This document shows positions 36,013-44,807 of a stretch of DNA of 64,000 nucleotides, one piece after another. This DNA comes from NORP240 sp965222175 (GTDB lineage: Bacteria > Pseudomonadota > Gammaproteobacteria > Pseudomonadales > Pseudohongiellaceae), in NCBI GenBank assembly GCA_965222175.1, contig OZ244938.1, forward strand, positions 2,356,001 through 2,420,000, in the 5' to 3' direction. The notes beneath the pieces are model-generated. The model did not search any database, had not been told where the DNA came from, and saw only the letters and a list, made by a program, of their open reading frames with translations. The first letter of the stretch is position 1; the number at the start of each line of letters is the position of its first letter. The position numbers and the translations under genes are program-made.

Positions 36013-37611
36013 ATGTCACATCCCGACGTGAGCCAGCTTAATGCCGAGCAACTACGAGCCCTGACTGCCTCGTTGTTCTCGCGCCTCGCCGAGCAGGAAT
36101 CGTTGCTAAAAACACTGAAACAGCGGGAAGAAAACCTGCAACAGCAAGCGGATCATGCTACTCGCCTTGAGCATCGCAACCGCTTTCTTGAAACACTCAA
36201 TGCAAAACTGACCCACGAAATGGCGTTACTCAAACGCCACCGATTCGGCAAACACAGTGAACAACTGAACGTTCTGCAACGCACTCTCCTGGAAGATATC
36301 GTTGACGCCGACGTGGGCGGCATCGAGGCGGAGTTGGAGGCGGCGCAGGCTGACCCGCTCTCACAGACCAAGCCAAAACAGCAACCCAAGCGTGTGGCGC
36401 TGCCACCGGAGTTGCCACGCCGGCTAATCGAGCACGAGCCGGACAACACCCGGTGCCAGTGTGGCTGTCAGCTCCAGCGGATTGGCGAGGACGTCAGTGA
36501 GAAGCTGGACTATACCCCCGGCGAGTTTACCGTTGAGCGGCACGTCCGTGGCAAATGGGTGTGTAAAGACTGCGAAACGCTGGTTCAGGCCCCGGTACCT
36601 GCGCACGTAATCGACAAAGGGCTGCCCACTACCGGCCTGCTGGCTCAGGTGCTGGTGGCCAAGTACGCCGATCACCTGCCGCTGTACCGTCAGGAAAAGA
36701 TCTTTGAGCGAGCCGGGCTGGCCATTCCCCGTTCCACGCTGGCCGAATGGGTAGGCCGCTGCGGTGTGGCGTTGCAGCCCCTAGCTGATGCCTTACGCGA
36801 GACCATCCTGAGCCACCCAGTGGTTCATGCAGACGAGACGCCGGTGCCGATGCTGTCGCCGGGCAAGAAGAAAACCCACCGCGCCTATATCTGGGCCTAC
36901 TGCACAACGCACAATGCCCAGACCCGGGCAGTGGTCTATGACTTTGCGCCCAGCCGTGCCGGGGAACATGCCCGGGCCTTCCTGGGCGACTGGCAGGGCA
37001 AACTGGTCTGTGACGACTACAGCGGCTACAAAGCCGGCTTCGGTCAGGGTATCACCGAGATCGGTTGTATGGCCCATGCCCGGCGCAAGTTCTTTGAGCT
37101 GCACGCTGCCAACAAGAGCACCCTGGCGGCCAGTGCGCTGGAGACCATCGGTCAGCTGTACGAAATAGAGCGCCAGGCCAGGGATCTGGATGACGAGCAA
37201 CGGTATCGATTAAGGCAGCAACGAGCTGGGCCACTTCTGGATACCTTCCATACCTTGCTGCTGGCGCAGCGGCAAAAGGTGCCGGAGGGTTCGGCCATAG
37301 CCAGAGCTATCGATTACAGTCTGAAGCGCTGGCGCGCGTTGACTCGCTACCTGGAAGATGGCGCGGTGCCTATCGACAACAACTGGGTCGAGAATCAGAT
37401 CCGCCCATGGGCGTTAGGTCGTTCCAACTGGCTGTTCGCCGGATCGCTGCGCAGCGGTCAGCGCGCGGCTGCTGTGATGAGTCTGATACAGTCAGCCCGG
37501 ATGAACGGGCTTGACCCCTACGTCTATCTGAAGGATGCCATGGCCAGGCTACCGACTCAGAAGGCCAGTCGCATTAATGACCTATTGCCACATAACTGGC
37601 TACCGGAATAG
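36013..37611 (+). CDS. tnpC: IS66 transposase TnpC
   Basis: The product is 532 residues. An N-terminal leucine-zipper coiled coil (about 10-75) leads to a zinc-finger domain with CQCGCQLQRIGEDVSEKLDYTPGEF and CKDC. The DDE core follows: VVHADETPVPML (first Asp near 273), LVCDDYSGYKAGF (second Asp near 335) and the terminal DNNWVENQIRPWALGRSNWLFAGS (Glu). The ATG at 36013 was chosen over 35959 because it begins the canonical MS...LNAEQLRAL. Intact. Confidence 0.95.
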   Translation: MSHPDVSQLNAEQLRALTASLFSRLAEQESLLKTLKQREENLQQQADHATRLEHRNRFLETLNAKLTHEMALLKRHRFGKHSEQLNVLQRTLLEDIVDADVGGIEAELEAAQADPLSQTKPKQQPKRVALPPELPRRLIEHEPDNTRCQCGCQLQRIGEDVSEKLDYTPGEFTVERHVRGKWVCKDCETLVQAPVPAHVIDKGLPTTGLLAQVLVAKYADHLPLYRQEKIFERAGLAIPRSTLAEWVGRCGVALQPLADALRETILSHPVVHADETPVPMLSPGKKKTHRAYIWAYCTTHNAQTRAVVYDFAPSRAGEHARAFLGDWQGKLVCDDYSGYKAGFGQGITEIGCMAHARRKFFELHAANKSTLAASALETIGQLYEIERQARDLDDEQRYRLRQQRAGPLLDTFHTLLLAQRQKVPEGSAIARAIDYSLKRWRALTRYLEDGAVPIDNNWVENQIRPWALGRSNWLFAGSLRSGQRAAAVMSLIQSARMNGLDPYVYLKDAMARLPTQKASRINDLLPHNWLPE

Positions 37612-37636
37612 CAAGACGTGATGGCCGGACGCTTAC

Positions 37637-37737
37637 ATTGCCCTATCCTTTTAAATCAATATTCAGCTGGAGTCGACCGACAAGTGGCTTATTATGGTCG
37701 AAATCATTCAAACGGAAAACGCTTGCTCTAGGTTAGT
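37637..37737 (+). pseudogene. 3' part of the small ORF split by IS66
   Basis: This continues the frame of the ORF at 34968 after the IS. From the target duplication it reads YPFKSIFSWSRPTSGLLWSK... to TAG at 37735. Frame continuity across the insertion is the only evidence that it was coding. Confidence 0.45.
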
Positions 37738-37806
37738 TATAGACGGCCTTGTGTACAACAGCTGACAATGCCAGATAAGTTAATCTTGCGGAATCACAGA
37801 ATAGCT

Positions 37807-39410
37807 TTATCGAAGTCGGACCATATTTCTAAATCCCAGGCCAATCAAAAATAAAAATAAAGTACTGGAAACACTTTGAACGAGTCCAAGTGCGTGCAGC
37901 AGGAGTCGCTGAGTTTCGCTTTCAAGTTCTGCGAATATAGTTTGTATAGTTGTCCTGGATCCTGGGATAAATGGAAAGCTGCTTGTAATTGAAAAACTTG
38001 CCGCTTTCTGTATTGTCTCTAAGTGAAGAGTCACCGCATATAAAAAGGTAAAGAACACTACAAAAAAATTAAGGATGCCAAAGGTCGATAAATAGAATTT
38101 CCGTAGTTCGAAAACAGCCAATACGCGTCAAATACTAGTGATTCTCTAAGTTTCATATTGGGTTTTCTGGCCTTAATTTCAAAGGAATAAAACTTTGACT
38201 CAAGTTCATGCTTCTTATTTTCGCTCATCGATCGCTTAAGGAACTGCCAGGCGCCGGCCGCCAATGAAGATGAATCAGAGTCTGTATCGAGATCTGGGAA
38301 ATCGATAAAATAGACTGGCCTGTTACTTAGATCGTCGCGGTTTATCGGTACTACTTCTGCAACATCAAGAAACTCTCGTTTTTCAAACGAAATGCTTGGG
38401 TGAATCTTAGCACCGAAAAATAAAGGTGCTCCCTTAAAATACCCTCCTGAAAAAATCGTTCTCCCAGCGAATTCAACATTGATAAATTCCGCTCTTGAGT
38501 TGAATTCACAACGGGCAAACGACGACATAGATTTGAATGTGGCGTCGTTAAATGTTGCGTTTTTTAAGAACTTTGTTGCGTCAAACCTCACATTACCATC
38601 CACGGCGGTACTATCAAATATTGCGATACCTTCGAATACACCATAGACCTCAAGGTTTCCGCTAATATTATTGAACGTAAATTCAAATTTATCACAAAAT
38701 CTAGCGTTTAGGCTGACCGATTTAAAGTTAGACTTGCTTGAAAAAAAACCACCTCCTATGTTCCAGGCAATTCCTAGTTGATCTAGCTTAGAATAATAGC
38801 AATAACAGTTAGCGCCTATCCGTGCTATCCGGGAGACTATTGGCTCATCGGCCTCTAGAGAGTTTAGGTTAAGGTCTTTTTTAACTACTATCGTATTTAA
38901 GTAAACTCTCTTTCTAAAAATTACTCTTTCTAATTCCAATGAACCGTTGAAGTAAGATTCAGATAAAAAAACTTCATTTTGAAATTCCGTGCCTTTGAAC
39001 GATATGTCTGCAGGGATCACCAGCCCCCACATTGGGAACTGCGAACTGATCAATGTGTTTTCTATTTCAATTCGAGATTCTGGATCTGGCAGCCGCTCCA
39101 CGTCAAATTCAATTGACAGTTGTTGTTTTTCTTGGTCAGAAAGCGCCTCAATTTCGTTGAAATATTTTCCAGATGTTTCTGTATTAGAATTGTTTCCGAC
39201 ATGGATTCTGCCTGGTAAGTGTGCTCCAATGGGCAGTATCCAGTGGTCACTTTCCTCTGGTTGTTGATTGTGATTTTTTGGCTGATCATAAAGATATATC
39301 TCTCGAGCTTCACTGTCGGAAAAGGCACTTCTCGCCCATCGGTTCCATATTTCGCGTCCTTTACTCAGAAGTTTTAGATAGACATCTGGCGGACTTTGTA
39401 AGTGGGACAT
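37807..39410 (-). pseudogene. Pentapeptide-repeat membrane protein, frame broken at seven T
   Basis: The first frame (39410-38058, 450 residues) has GGAG before its ATG. Residues 130-345 are phenylalanine-centred pentapeptide-like repeats (AVDGNVRFDATKFLKNATFNDATFKSM). It ends SLVFDAYWLFSNYGNSIYRPLASLIFL-stop. The -1 frame (open to 37807) then supplies STFGILNFFVVFFTFLYAVTLHL ... LLLHALGLVQSVSSTLFLFLIGLGFRNMVRLR, the membrane domain that normally closes such proteins. The break lies at 38062-38068 in a T TTT TTG heptamer. It may be a mutation, a sequencing error or programmed -1 slippage. The joined product would be about 535 residues. Low GC suggests transfer. Confidence 0.7.
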
Positions 39411-39652
39411 GTGCGCTCCTTAACCTAGCTTAGTACTTACTCTTTCAACAGATGCAAGGGTATTTTTAAGCTCGGGATGTTTGAAACGTATCGACATTTT
39501 GTTGACGAGTCCTATTACAAGTCGCATGGCTCCAAACACGTCAATGGAGTTTCTTGGGGCAGATAAATTAAAGTTCCAACGCAGCCCAAAGTGCCTGGTA
39601 AGTCAGTCTGAATTCCAATTCCAGGGTTGATAATTTTATTTTGTGTAACCCA

Positions 39653-39910
39653 TCAGCCCCGGTAAGGAACGTTTGCGTGCCCTTGCAGAATTTTTAGACC
39701 TTCTTCAGGCTTCACCGTCAACGCGTCGCAGTACTGGACGTACTCGAATACGTCGAGCCTCCTGTCTCCCTGCTCCACTTTACCGACTAATGAATGTGCA
39801 ACATCCAGTTTGTCGGCTAACTGCCTGATCGTGAGCCCGCGCTTCAGCCGCTGGTTCTTCAACCAGGTGACCAGGGCTTTGTACTCATTCGAGTGGAGTG
39901 ATTTTTGCAT
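39653..39910 (-). CDS. XRE-family helix-turn-helix repressor
   Basis: The product is 85 residues. The HTH_3 domain (LKNQRLKRGLTIRQLADKLDVAHSLVGKVEQGDRRLDVFEYVQYCDAL) spans residues 17-64. Its compact size and divergent position beside an excisionase-like gene suggest the control switch of the integrative element. A TATAAT only 7 bp before its ATG implies a leaderless transcript, as for lambda cI from PRM. Confidence 0.85.
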   Translation of the reverse strand: MQKSLHSNEYKALVTWLKNQRLKRGLTIRQLADKLDVAHSLVGKVEQGDRRLDVFEYVQYCDALTVKPEEGLKILQGHANVPYRG

Positions 39911-39959
39911 TGTCCCGATTATAGAGACGCGCTATCATGTCCCCAAAAATGGGACAGAC
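39911..39959. promoter_or_regulatory. Divergent promoter with palindromic operator
   Basis: TGTCCC at 39938-39943 and GGGACA at 39951-39956 form a perfect inverted repeat with a 7-base AT-rich spacer. A third TGTCCC half-site is at 39911-39916. For the minus strand, TATAAT (39923-39918) has TTGGGG 17 bp upstream, overlapped by the palindrome. The XRE protein is the natural ligand; that is inferred. Confidence 0.6.
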
Positions 39960-40250
39960 ATGAGAGACTCTCGAAATCAACGACTCAATTCCAGGTTCAT
40001 TTCCAAAACTGTGCTGGCAGAAGAACTGGGTGCAAAGCTTAGGACTATTTCCAACTGGATGTATCGGGAGTGGACACGTGACTACCACTACACGGTGGTG
40101 GGTAAGACCACAGTCATTCACAGACTGAGGGTAGAAGCCTGGCTCGAGTCTCGCTTTTTAGACAGTGCACCAAGCAAACATAAAACGGGAAGCCGCGGTA
40201 CCCGGCGGCGCAGCTCAGTCTCTGTCCGCAATGAAATGAGAATAAAGTAA
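39960..40250 (+). CDS. Excisionase-like (Xis) protein
   Basis: The product is 96 residues. TVLAEELGAKLRTISNWMYREWTRDYHYTVVGKTTVIHRLRVEAWLESR has the winged-helix excisionase layout found just upstream of tyrosine integrases in small integrative elements. The C-terminus is basic (RGTRRRSSVSVRNEMRIK). The integrase that should follow is reduced to a tail, so the element probably cannot excise unaided. Confidence 0.6.
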   Translation: MRDSRNQRLNSRFISKTVLAEELGAKLRTISNWMYREWTRDYHYTVVGKTTVIHRLRVEAWLESRFLDSAPSKHKTGSRGTRRRSSVSVRNEMRIK

Positions 40251-40269
40251 GCCGGAATATCCGGACGGC

Positions 40270-40372
40270 ACTTCACCTCGGTCGTTCAAGCAACACCTCC
40301 CTAAAGTTTCCCCAATACGGGGACTGGAAAAGTCATTCCTCTAAAATTCAGCTAGTTAAGTGGCGGACCTAA
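40270..40372 (+). pseudogene. 3' tail of a deleted integrase plus an inner attachment-like site
   Basis: ctccctaaagtttcccc ... gtcattcc ... tagttaagtggcggacc is a diverged copy of 40723-40796, the end of the following integrase and its tRNA-Asp junction. It appears to be the last bases of an earlier integrase gene plus an old attachment site (40353-40372). Confidence 0.55.
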
Positions 40373-40782
40373 CGGAATCGACGTACTACAAGGCCGGAAA
40401 TTTCATGCCAAACCCTGGCACGATTGGGGGCGGCCCTTACCTGGACACTGATGTCTTCCTGGCTGCCTGGAAGGAGGCGCACACGGCACTGGGTATACGA
40501 TACCGCGAACCTTACGTGTGTCGTCACACCAAAGCGGCGGAATTACTTTCGACGGGCGTGCACTATGCCGATGCAGCGAAGTACATGGGGCACACGGTGG
40601 AGATGTTTTTACGTACTTACAGCGAGTGGATTGAGGAGTATGCCGGGCTGGCTGATCAGGACGACAGCCGGTTTGAGGGGGTGCCTTTGGCGAAGGTTTC
40701 GAACAAATTTCCCAGGTCGAAATCTCCCCAAAATCTCCCCAAAAAGGCTTTTGGAGAGGTCATTCCCTTTAAAATCAGGTAG
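40360..40782 (+). pseudogene. Tyrosine recombinase (integrase), C-terminal fragment
   Basis: The product is 140 residues against 350-400 for an intact integrase. It keeps YLDTDVFLAAWKEAHTALGIRYREPYVCRHTKAAELLSTGVHYADAAKYMGHTVEMFLRTYSEWI, with the His-x-x-Arg region, GH and the nucleophilic Tyr of the catalytic core. The N-terminal and first catalytic Arg regions are missing. Its apparent GTG start falls inside the inner attachment site, so the frame probably arose by deletion. The 3' end abuts tRNA-Asp. Confidence 0.8.
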
Positions 40783-40784
40783 TT

Positions 40785-40810
40785 AAGTGGCGGACCGGAC
40801 GGGACTCGAA
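40785..40810 (+). repeat. Right attachment-site copy (26 bp)
   Basis: This is identical to 34647-34672. It overlaps the 3' end of tRNA-Asp and, with the left copy, bounds the 6.2-kb island. Confidence 0.85.
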
Positions 40811-40864
40811 CCCGCGACCTCCGGCGTGACAGGCCGGCATTCTAACCAGCTGAACTACCGGTCC
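40788..40864 (-). tRNA. tRNA-Asp (anticodon GTC)
   Basis: The acceptor GGACCGG pairs with CCGGTCC, the discriminator is G and CCA is encoded. The anticodon loop CTGTCAC in the stem CCGGC/GCCGG gives GTC. The gene's 3' end is the integration site of the island and is intact on this side. Confidence 0.96.
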
Positions 40865-40890
40865 GCAATCTCTTCAGGAGCGCCCATGTC

Positions 40891-40966
40891 TGGTGGGTGG
40901 TGAGGGATTTGAACCCCCGACATTCGCCTTGTAAGGGCGACGCTCTCCCAACTGAGCTAACCACCC
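40891..40966 (-). tRNA. tRNA-Val (anticodon TAC)
   Basis: The acceptor GGGTGGT pairs with ACCACCC, the discriminator is A and CCA is encoded. The anticodon loop CTTACAA gives TAC. It lies 26 bp upstream of tRNA-Asp and is probably cotranscribed. Confidence 0.96.
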
Positions 40967-41150
40967 GCTGCATAGGGAGACGCGCATTTTACCGACTTGC
41001 GGATTGATGTCAATAAATCCCTGCACCTTGTAATGACCGGCGGAAGCGGCAATCCCGGACCCCTGTTTCTGCCGGACCTATACAACGGCGCCGGGCACGG
41101 TTAGTATTCCCGGTCCGCGTCACCGGGCGCGCCATTCGCACGACGATATC

Positions 41151-41507
41151 ATGAAAATTTTCAAGGAATTCAGCTTCGAAGCGGCACACCGCTTGCCCGG
41201 GGTGCCACGGGACCACAAATGCGCCCGACTGCACGGGCATTCTTTTCAGGTCCGCATTACCGTCGAGGGACCGGTGGGCGATCAGTCCGGGTGGGTAATG
41301 GACTTTGCCGATATTTCGGCGGCTTTCAAACCGGTATGGGCGCAACTGGACCATTACTACCTGAATGAAATCGAGGGTCTCGAAAACCCGACCAGTGAGA
41401 ACCTGGCTCGCTGGATCTGGCAACGCCTGGAACCGGCACTTCCCCAACTGGCCGAGATCGAAATTCGGGAAACCTGTACCAGCGGCTGTCGCTATCGGGG
41501 AGACTGA
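41151..41507 (+). CDS. queD: 6-carboxy-5,6,7,8-tetrahydropterin synthase
   Basis: This second step of queuosine/preQ0 synthesis is carried out by a 118-residue protein. Zinc histidines are in FEAAHRLPG (His13) and RLHGHSFQV (His28, His30), with the catalytic Cys in HKCARLHGH. C-terminal PTSENLARWIWQRL and IEIRETCTSGCRYRG match the family. queC and queE lie 20 kb away at 61-62.6 kb. Its stop meets that of ung in a shared TGATCA. Confidence 0.96.
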   Translation: MKIFKEFSFEAAHRLPGVPRDHKCARLHGHSFQVRITVEGPVGDQSGWVMDFADISAAFKPVWAQLDHYYLNEIEGLENPTSENLARWIWQRLEPALPQLAEIEIRETCTSGCRYRGD

Positions 41508-42209
41508 TCAGGCTGTCGCCGGCAGACTCCAGTCGACAGGCGTCTCACCGTGTTCCTCCAGGTAGGCATTGGTGCGGGAGAAATGGCGACAGCCGAAAAA
41601 TCCGCGGTTCGCGGAAAAAGGCGACGGATGGGGCGATTGCAGCACCAGGTGGCGCCGGCCATCGATAATACTGCCCTTGCGCTGCGCATAGCTTCCCCAT
41701 AACAGGAAAACAACATGCTCCCTGTTGGTGTTGATCCTGTCGATCACCGCGTCGGTAAACCGTTCCCAGCCCTGACCTTCGTGGGACGCCGGCTTGCCCG
41801 ATTCCACGGTCAGGACGGCATTGAGTAACAGCACACCCTGCTCCGCCCAGCTGGACAGGCAGCCATGGTCCGGCCTGGCTATCCCCAGGTCACTGTGCAG
41901 TTCCTTGAAGATATTCTGCAGCGACGGTGGCGGACGTACTCCGCCATTGACCGAAAAACACAGCCCGTGAGCCTGTCCCGGGCCATGATAGGGATCCTGG
42001 CCAAGAATCACCACCTTGAGGCGATCCAGCGGGGTGGAATTCAGGGCATTGAAAATCAAAGGGCCCGGCGGATAGATTGTCTTTCCCTGTGCCTTCTGCT
42101 CCGCAAGAAAGCGTCGCAGATCCTGCATATAGGGCTGCTGAAACTCGTCCAGCAATACGGCCTTCCACGATTCCTGCAGCTGAATTCTGGACCCGACGGA
42201 CTCCGTCAT
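41508..42209 (-). CDS. ung: Uracil-DNA glycosylase (family 1)
   Basis: It removes uracil from DNA in base-excision repair. The product is 233 residues. The water-activating loop GQDPYH is at 70-75 (Asp72). The leucine-loop HPSPFSANRGFFG is near 193-205. VLLLNAVLTVE carries the conserved uracil-binding region. The start overlaps the lysS stop by 4 bp (ATGA), so prfB-lysS-ung is probably one operon. Confidence 0.97.
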   Translation of the reverse strand: MTESVGSRIQLQESWKAVLLDEFQQPYMQDLRRFLAEQKAQGKTIYPPGPLIFNALNSTPLDRLKVVILGQDPYHGPGQAHGLCFSVNGGVRPPPSLQNIFKELHSDLGIARPDHGCLSSWAEQGVLLLNAVLTVESGKPASHEGQGWERFTDAVIDRINTNREHVVFLLWGSYAQRKGSIIDGRRHLVLQSPHPSPFSANRGFFGCRHFSRTNAYLEEHGETPVDWSLPATA

Positions 42210-43702
42210 GATTCCTGCGGATCATCGTGATGGGGACGCATATGGGGAAACAGCAAGACGTCACGGATTGACGGTGAATCAGTCATCAGCATCACCAGGC
42301 GATCCACACCGACCCCCTCACCGGCCGTGGGCGGCAGGCCGTATTCCAGGGCCGTGATGTAGTCGTCGTCGAAATGCATGGCCTCGTGATCCCCGGCCGC
42401 CTTGCGCGCTGCCTGGGCGCGGAAGCGCTCAGCCTGATCGTCCGAATCATTCAGCTCGGAAAAGCCGTTGGCCATTTCCCGCCCCCCGATTATCAGCTCG
42501 AATCGATCCGTCACCTCGGGATTGGCGTCGTTGCGCCTGGCCAGCGGCGACACCTCGGTAGGATAGGCAGTAATGAACATTGGCTGATCCAGCCTGTGTT
42601 CAACTTTCTCTTCAAATATTTCCATGATGATCTTGCCGGCACCCATTCCCGGATCCACGGCAATGCCGTATCGCTGGGCGACGGCGGCGGCCCGTTGGCG
42701 ATCGTTCAGGTCGTCCGCGTTGAGCTCAGGACAGTGGCTGAGAATCGCTTCGTGCACCGTCATACGCTGGAAGGGCCTGGAAAAATCGTACTCCGAGCCC
42801 TGGTAGGAAATAGCAGGACTGCCGATCACCTCAACAGCCAGGCGCCGGAACATCTCTTCGGTCAGATCCATGAGATCCCGGTAGTCGGCATAGGCCTGGT
42901 AAAATTCCAGCATGGTGAATTCCGGGTTGTGCCGGGTAGACAGGCCTTCATTGCGAAAACTCCGATTAATTTCGAAGACCCGCTCAAAGCCACCTACCAC
43001 CAGCCGCTTCAGAAACAGCTCCGGCGCCACACGCAGGTACATCTCCTGGTCCAGCGCGTTATGGTGAGTGATGAACGGTCTTGCCGTGGCGCCACCCGGT
43101 ATAACATGCATCATCGGCGTTTCGACTTCCATGAAGCCGTGATCACTGAAGAAGCTGCGCAGAAACCCGACAATTTTTGACCGAACGATAAATACCTGGC
43201 GCGATTTTTCGTTGACTATGAGATCCAGGTATCGCTGCCGATACCGCACTTCGGTATCGGTCAGCCCCTTGTACTTGTCCGGCAGGGGCCTGAGTGACTT
43301 GGTCAGAATTCTGAAGGATGCAACCCGAACCGTTAACTCGCCCTTGCCGGTGCGGAATACGGTGCCTTCGGCACCGACGATATCGCCCAGATCCAGCAGC
43401 TTCAGCTCCGCTGCCTGATCCTCGGCAAGCGTCTTGTTGTTCAGGTAAAGCTGGATAGGCCCGGTGACATCCTGTATCACGACGAATGGACCACGCATGC
43501 GAATCACGCGCCCGGCGACCCTGGCCACATGGGCGATTTCCTCCAGCTGATCCCGGTCCTTGTCAGCAAACTGCGTGTCGAGTTCCCGTGCCAGCAGATC
43601 GCGACGAAAGTCATTGGGAAAGGCATTGTGCAGCGTCGCCAATCGGGCGAGCTTGTCCCTGCGTTGCGCCATCAGTTGATTGTCGTCCGCATGATCGGTC
43701 AT
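42206..43702 (-). CDS. lysS: Lysine--tRNA ligase (class II)
   Basis: The product is 498 residues. An N-terminal OB-fold (VAGRVIRMRGPFVVIQDVTGPIQLYL near 64-90) is followed by the class II core. Motif 2 is FERVFEINRSFRNEGLSTRHNPEFTMLEFY near 256-285. Motif 3 is LPPTAGEGVGVDRLVMLMTDSPSIRDVLLFPHMR near the C-terminus. It lies 9 bp after prfB, the arrangement seen in E. coli and Pseudomonas. Confidence 0.98.
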   Translation of the reverse strand: MTDHADDNQLMAQRRDKLARLATLHNAFPNDFRRDLLARELDTQFADKDRDQLEEIAHVARVAGRVIRMRGPFVVIQDVTGPIQLYLNNKTLAEDQAAELKLLDLGDIVGAEGTVFRTGKGELTVRVASFRILTKSLRPLPDKYKGLTDTEVRYRQRYLDLIVNEKSRQVFIVRSKIVGFLRSFFSDHGFMEVETPMMHVIPGGATARPFITHHNALDQEMYLRVAPELFLKRLVVGGFERVFEINRSFRNEGLSTRHNPEFTMLEFYQAYADYRDLMDLTEEMFRRLAVEVIGSPAISYQGSEYDFSRPFQRMTVHEAILSHCPELNADDLNDRQRAAAVAQRYGIAVDPGMGAGKIIMEIFEEKVEHRLDQPMFITAYPTEVSPLARRNDANPEVTDRFELIIGGREMANGFSELNDSDDQAERFRAQAARKAAGDHEAMHFDDDYITALEYGLPPTAGEGVGVDRLVMLMTDSPSIRDVLLFPHMRPHHDDPQES

Positions 43703-43711
43703 GTTGTTTGC

Positions 43712-44807
43712 CTATAACCCCATCTTTAAACTGGCTTCGATGAATTCGTCCAGGTCCCCATCGAGGACGCTGCTGGTGTTGGTGTCTTCCACGCCGGTAC
43801 GCAAATCCTTGATTCTCGACTGATCGAGCACGTAAGAACGAATCTGGCTGCCCCAGCCGATGTCCGCCTTGGCATCCTCGACCGACTGCGCCTCTTCCTT
43901 GCGCTTCAGCTCCTCCATTTCATAGAGCTTGGCTTTCAGCTGCTTGATGGCCATCTCCTTGTTCTTGTGCTGGGAACGCTGGCTTTGACACTGCACGACG
44001 ATTCCGGACGGTTCGTGGGTCAGGCGGATCGCGGAATCAGTCTTGTTGACATGCTGCCCGCCGGCGCCGCTGGAACGATAGGTATCGATCCTGACATCGG
44101 ACATGTCAAGATCGATTTCGATGTCGTCATCGATTTCAGGGGAGACAAAGACCGAGGCAAAGGACGTGTGGCGTCGGTTCCCTGAATCGAAAGGGGATTT
44201 GCGTACCAGGCGATGCACGCCGGTTTCCGTTCGTAACCAGCCGAAGGCAAAATCCCCGCGAAAATAAACTGTCGCACTCTTTATCCCGGCAACGTCACCG
44301 GCGGACACTTCCACCAGTTCCACGTCGAAGCCCTTGTCCTCGCCCCAACGCAGATACATGCGCAGCAGCATCTCGGCCCAGTCCTGTGCCTCGGTGCCGC
44401 CGGAGCCCGCCTGGATATCGAGGTAGGCGTTGGCTTCATCCAGTTCGCCGGAGAACATCCGGCGAAACTCCAGTTTCTCCAGGCGAGTGGCCAGCGCGTC
44501 CAGGTCCTTGATGGACTCCTGCAGCAGCTCCGTGTCCTCTTCCTCGCTGGCCAGGGCCAGCAGCTCTTCGATTTCCGCCAGGCCGCTGTCCAGGGACTCT
44601 ATCGTGCTCACTACCAGTTCCAGGTCGACCCGTTCCTTGCCAAGGGCCTGGGCCTTTTCCGGATTGTCCCACACCGACGCCTCGCCAAGCTCCAGTTCCA
44701 CCTCGGCAAGCCGGTCCTTTTTCGTCACATAGTCAAAGAAACCCCCGGAGCGAATCAGTTCTCACCCGGTAGTCTTTCACCCTGTTCAATTGCGTGTTGA
44801 TCTCCAT
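43712..44807 (-). CDS. prfB: Peptide chain release factor 2, with programmed +1 frameshift
   Basis: This release factor recognises UGA and UAA. It is read from the ATG at 44807 for 24 codons to CTT TGA C, where skipping T at 44735 continues GAC TAT GTG. The product is 364 residues (E. coli 365). The tripeptide anticodon SPF is in RKSPFDSGNRRHTSFASVFV. The catalytic GGQ is in SSGAGGQHVNKTDSAIRL. The in-frame UGA lets RF2 control its own synthesis. Confidence 0.96.
44732..44747 (-). promoter_or_regulatory. prfB: prfB +1 frameshift site
   Basis: The minus strand reads CGGGGGTTTCTTTGAC: an internal Shine-Dalgarno-like CGGGGG, then CTT, the in-frame TGA and C. This is the standard RF2 autoregulatory signal. 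Confidence 0.95.

Larger units (their letters stand above)
35173..37636 (+). mobile_element. Complete IS66-family insertion sequence
   Basis: The ends are gtaaccgtccggc (35173 on) and its inverted partner gtaagcgtccggc reading in from 37636. The 8 bases attgccct flank both sides (35165-35172 and 37637-37644), the 8-bp duplication expected of IS66. Inside are tnpA, tnpB and tnpC in the usual order, all intact, so the element may still be active. Length is 2464 bp. Confidence 0.95.

Noticed and set aside
40980..41150. Possible preQ1 riboswitch before queD
   Set aside because: I looked for the short H-type pseudoknot with an A-rich tail and saw neither it nor a terminator alternative.
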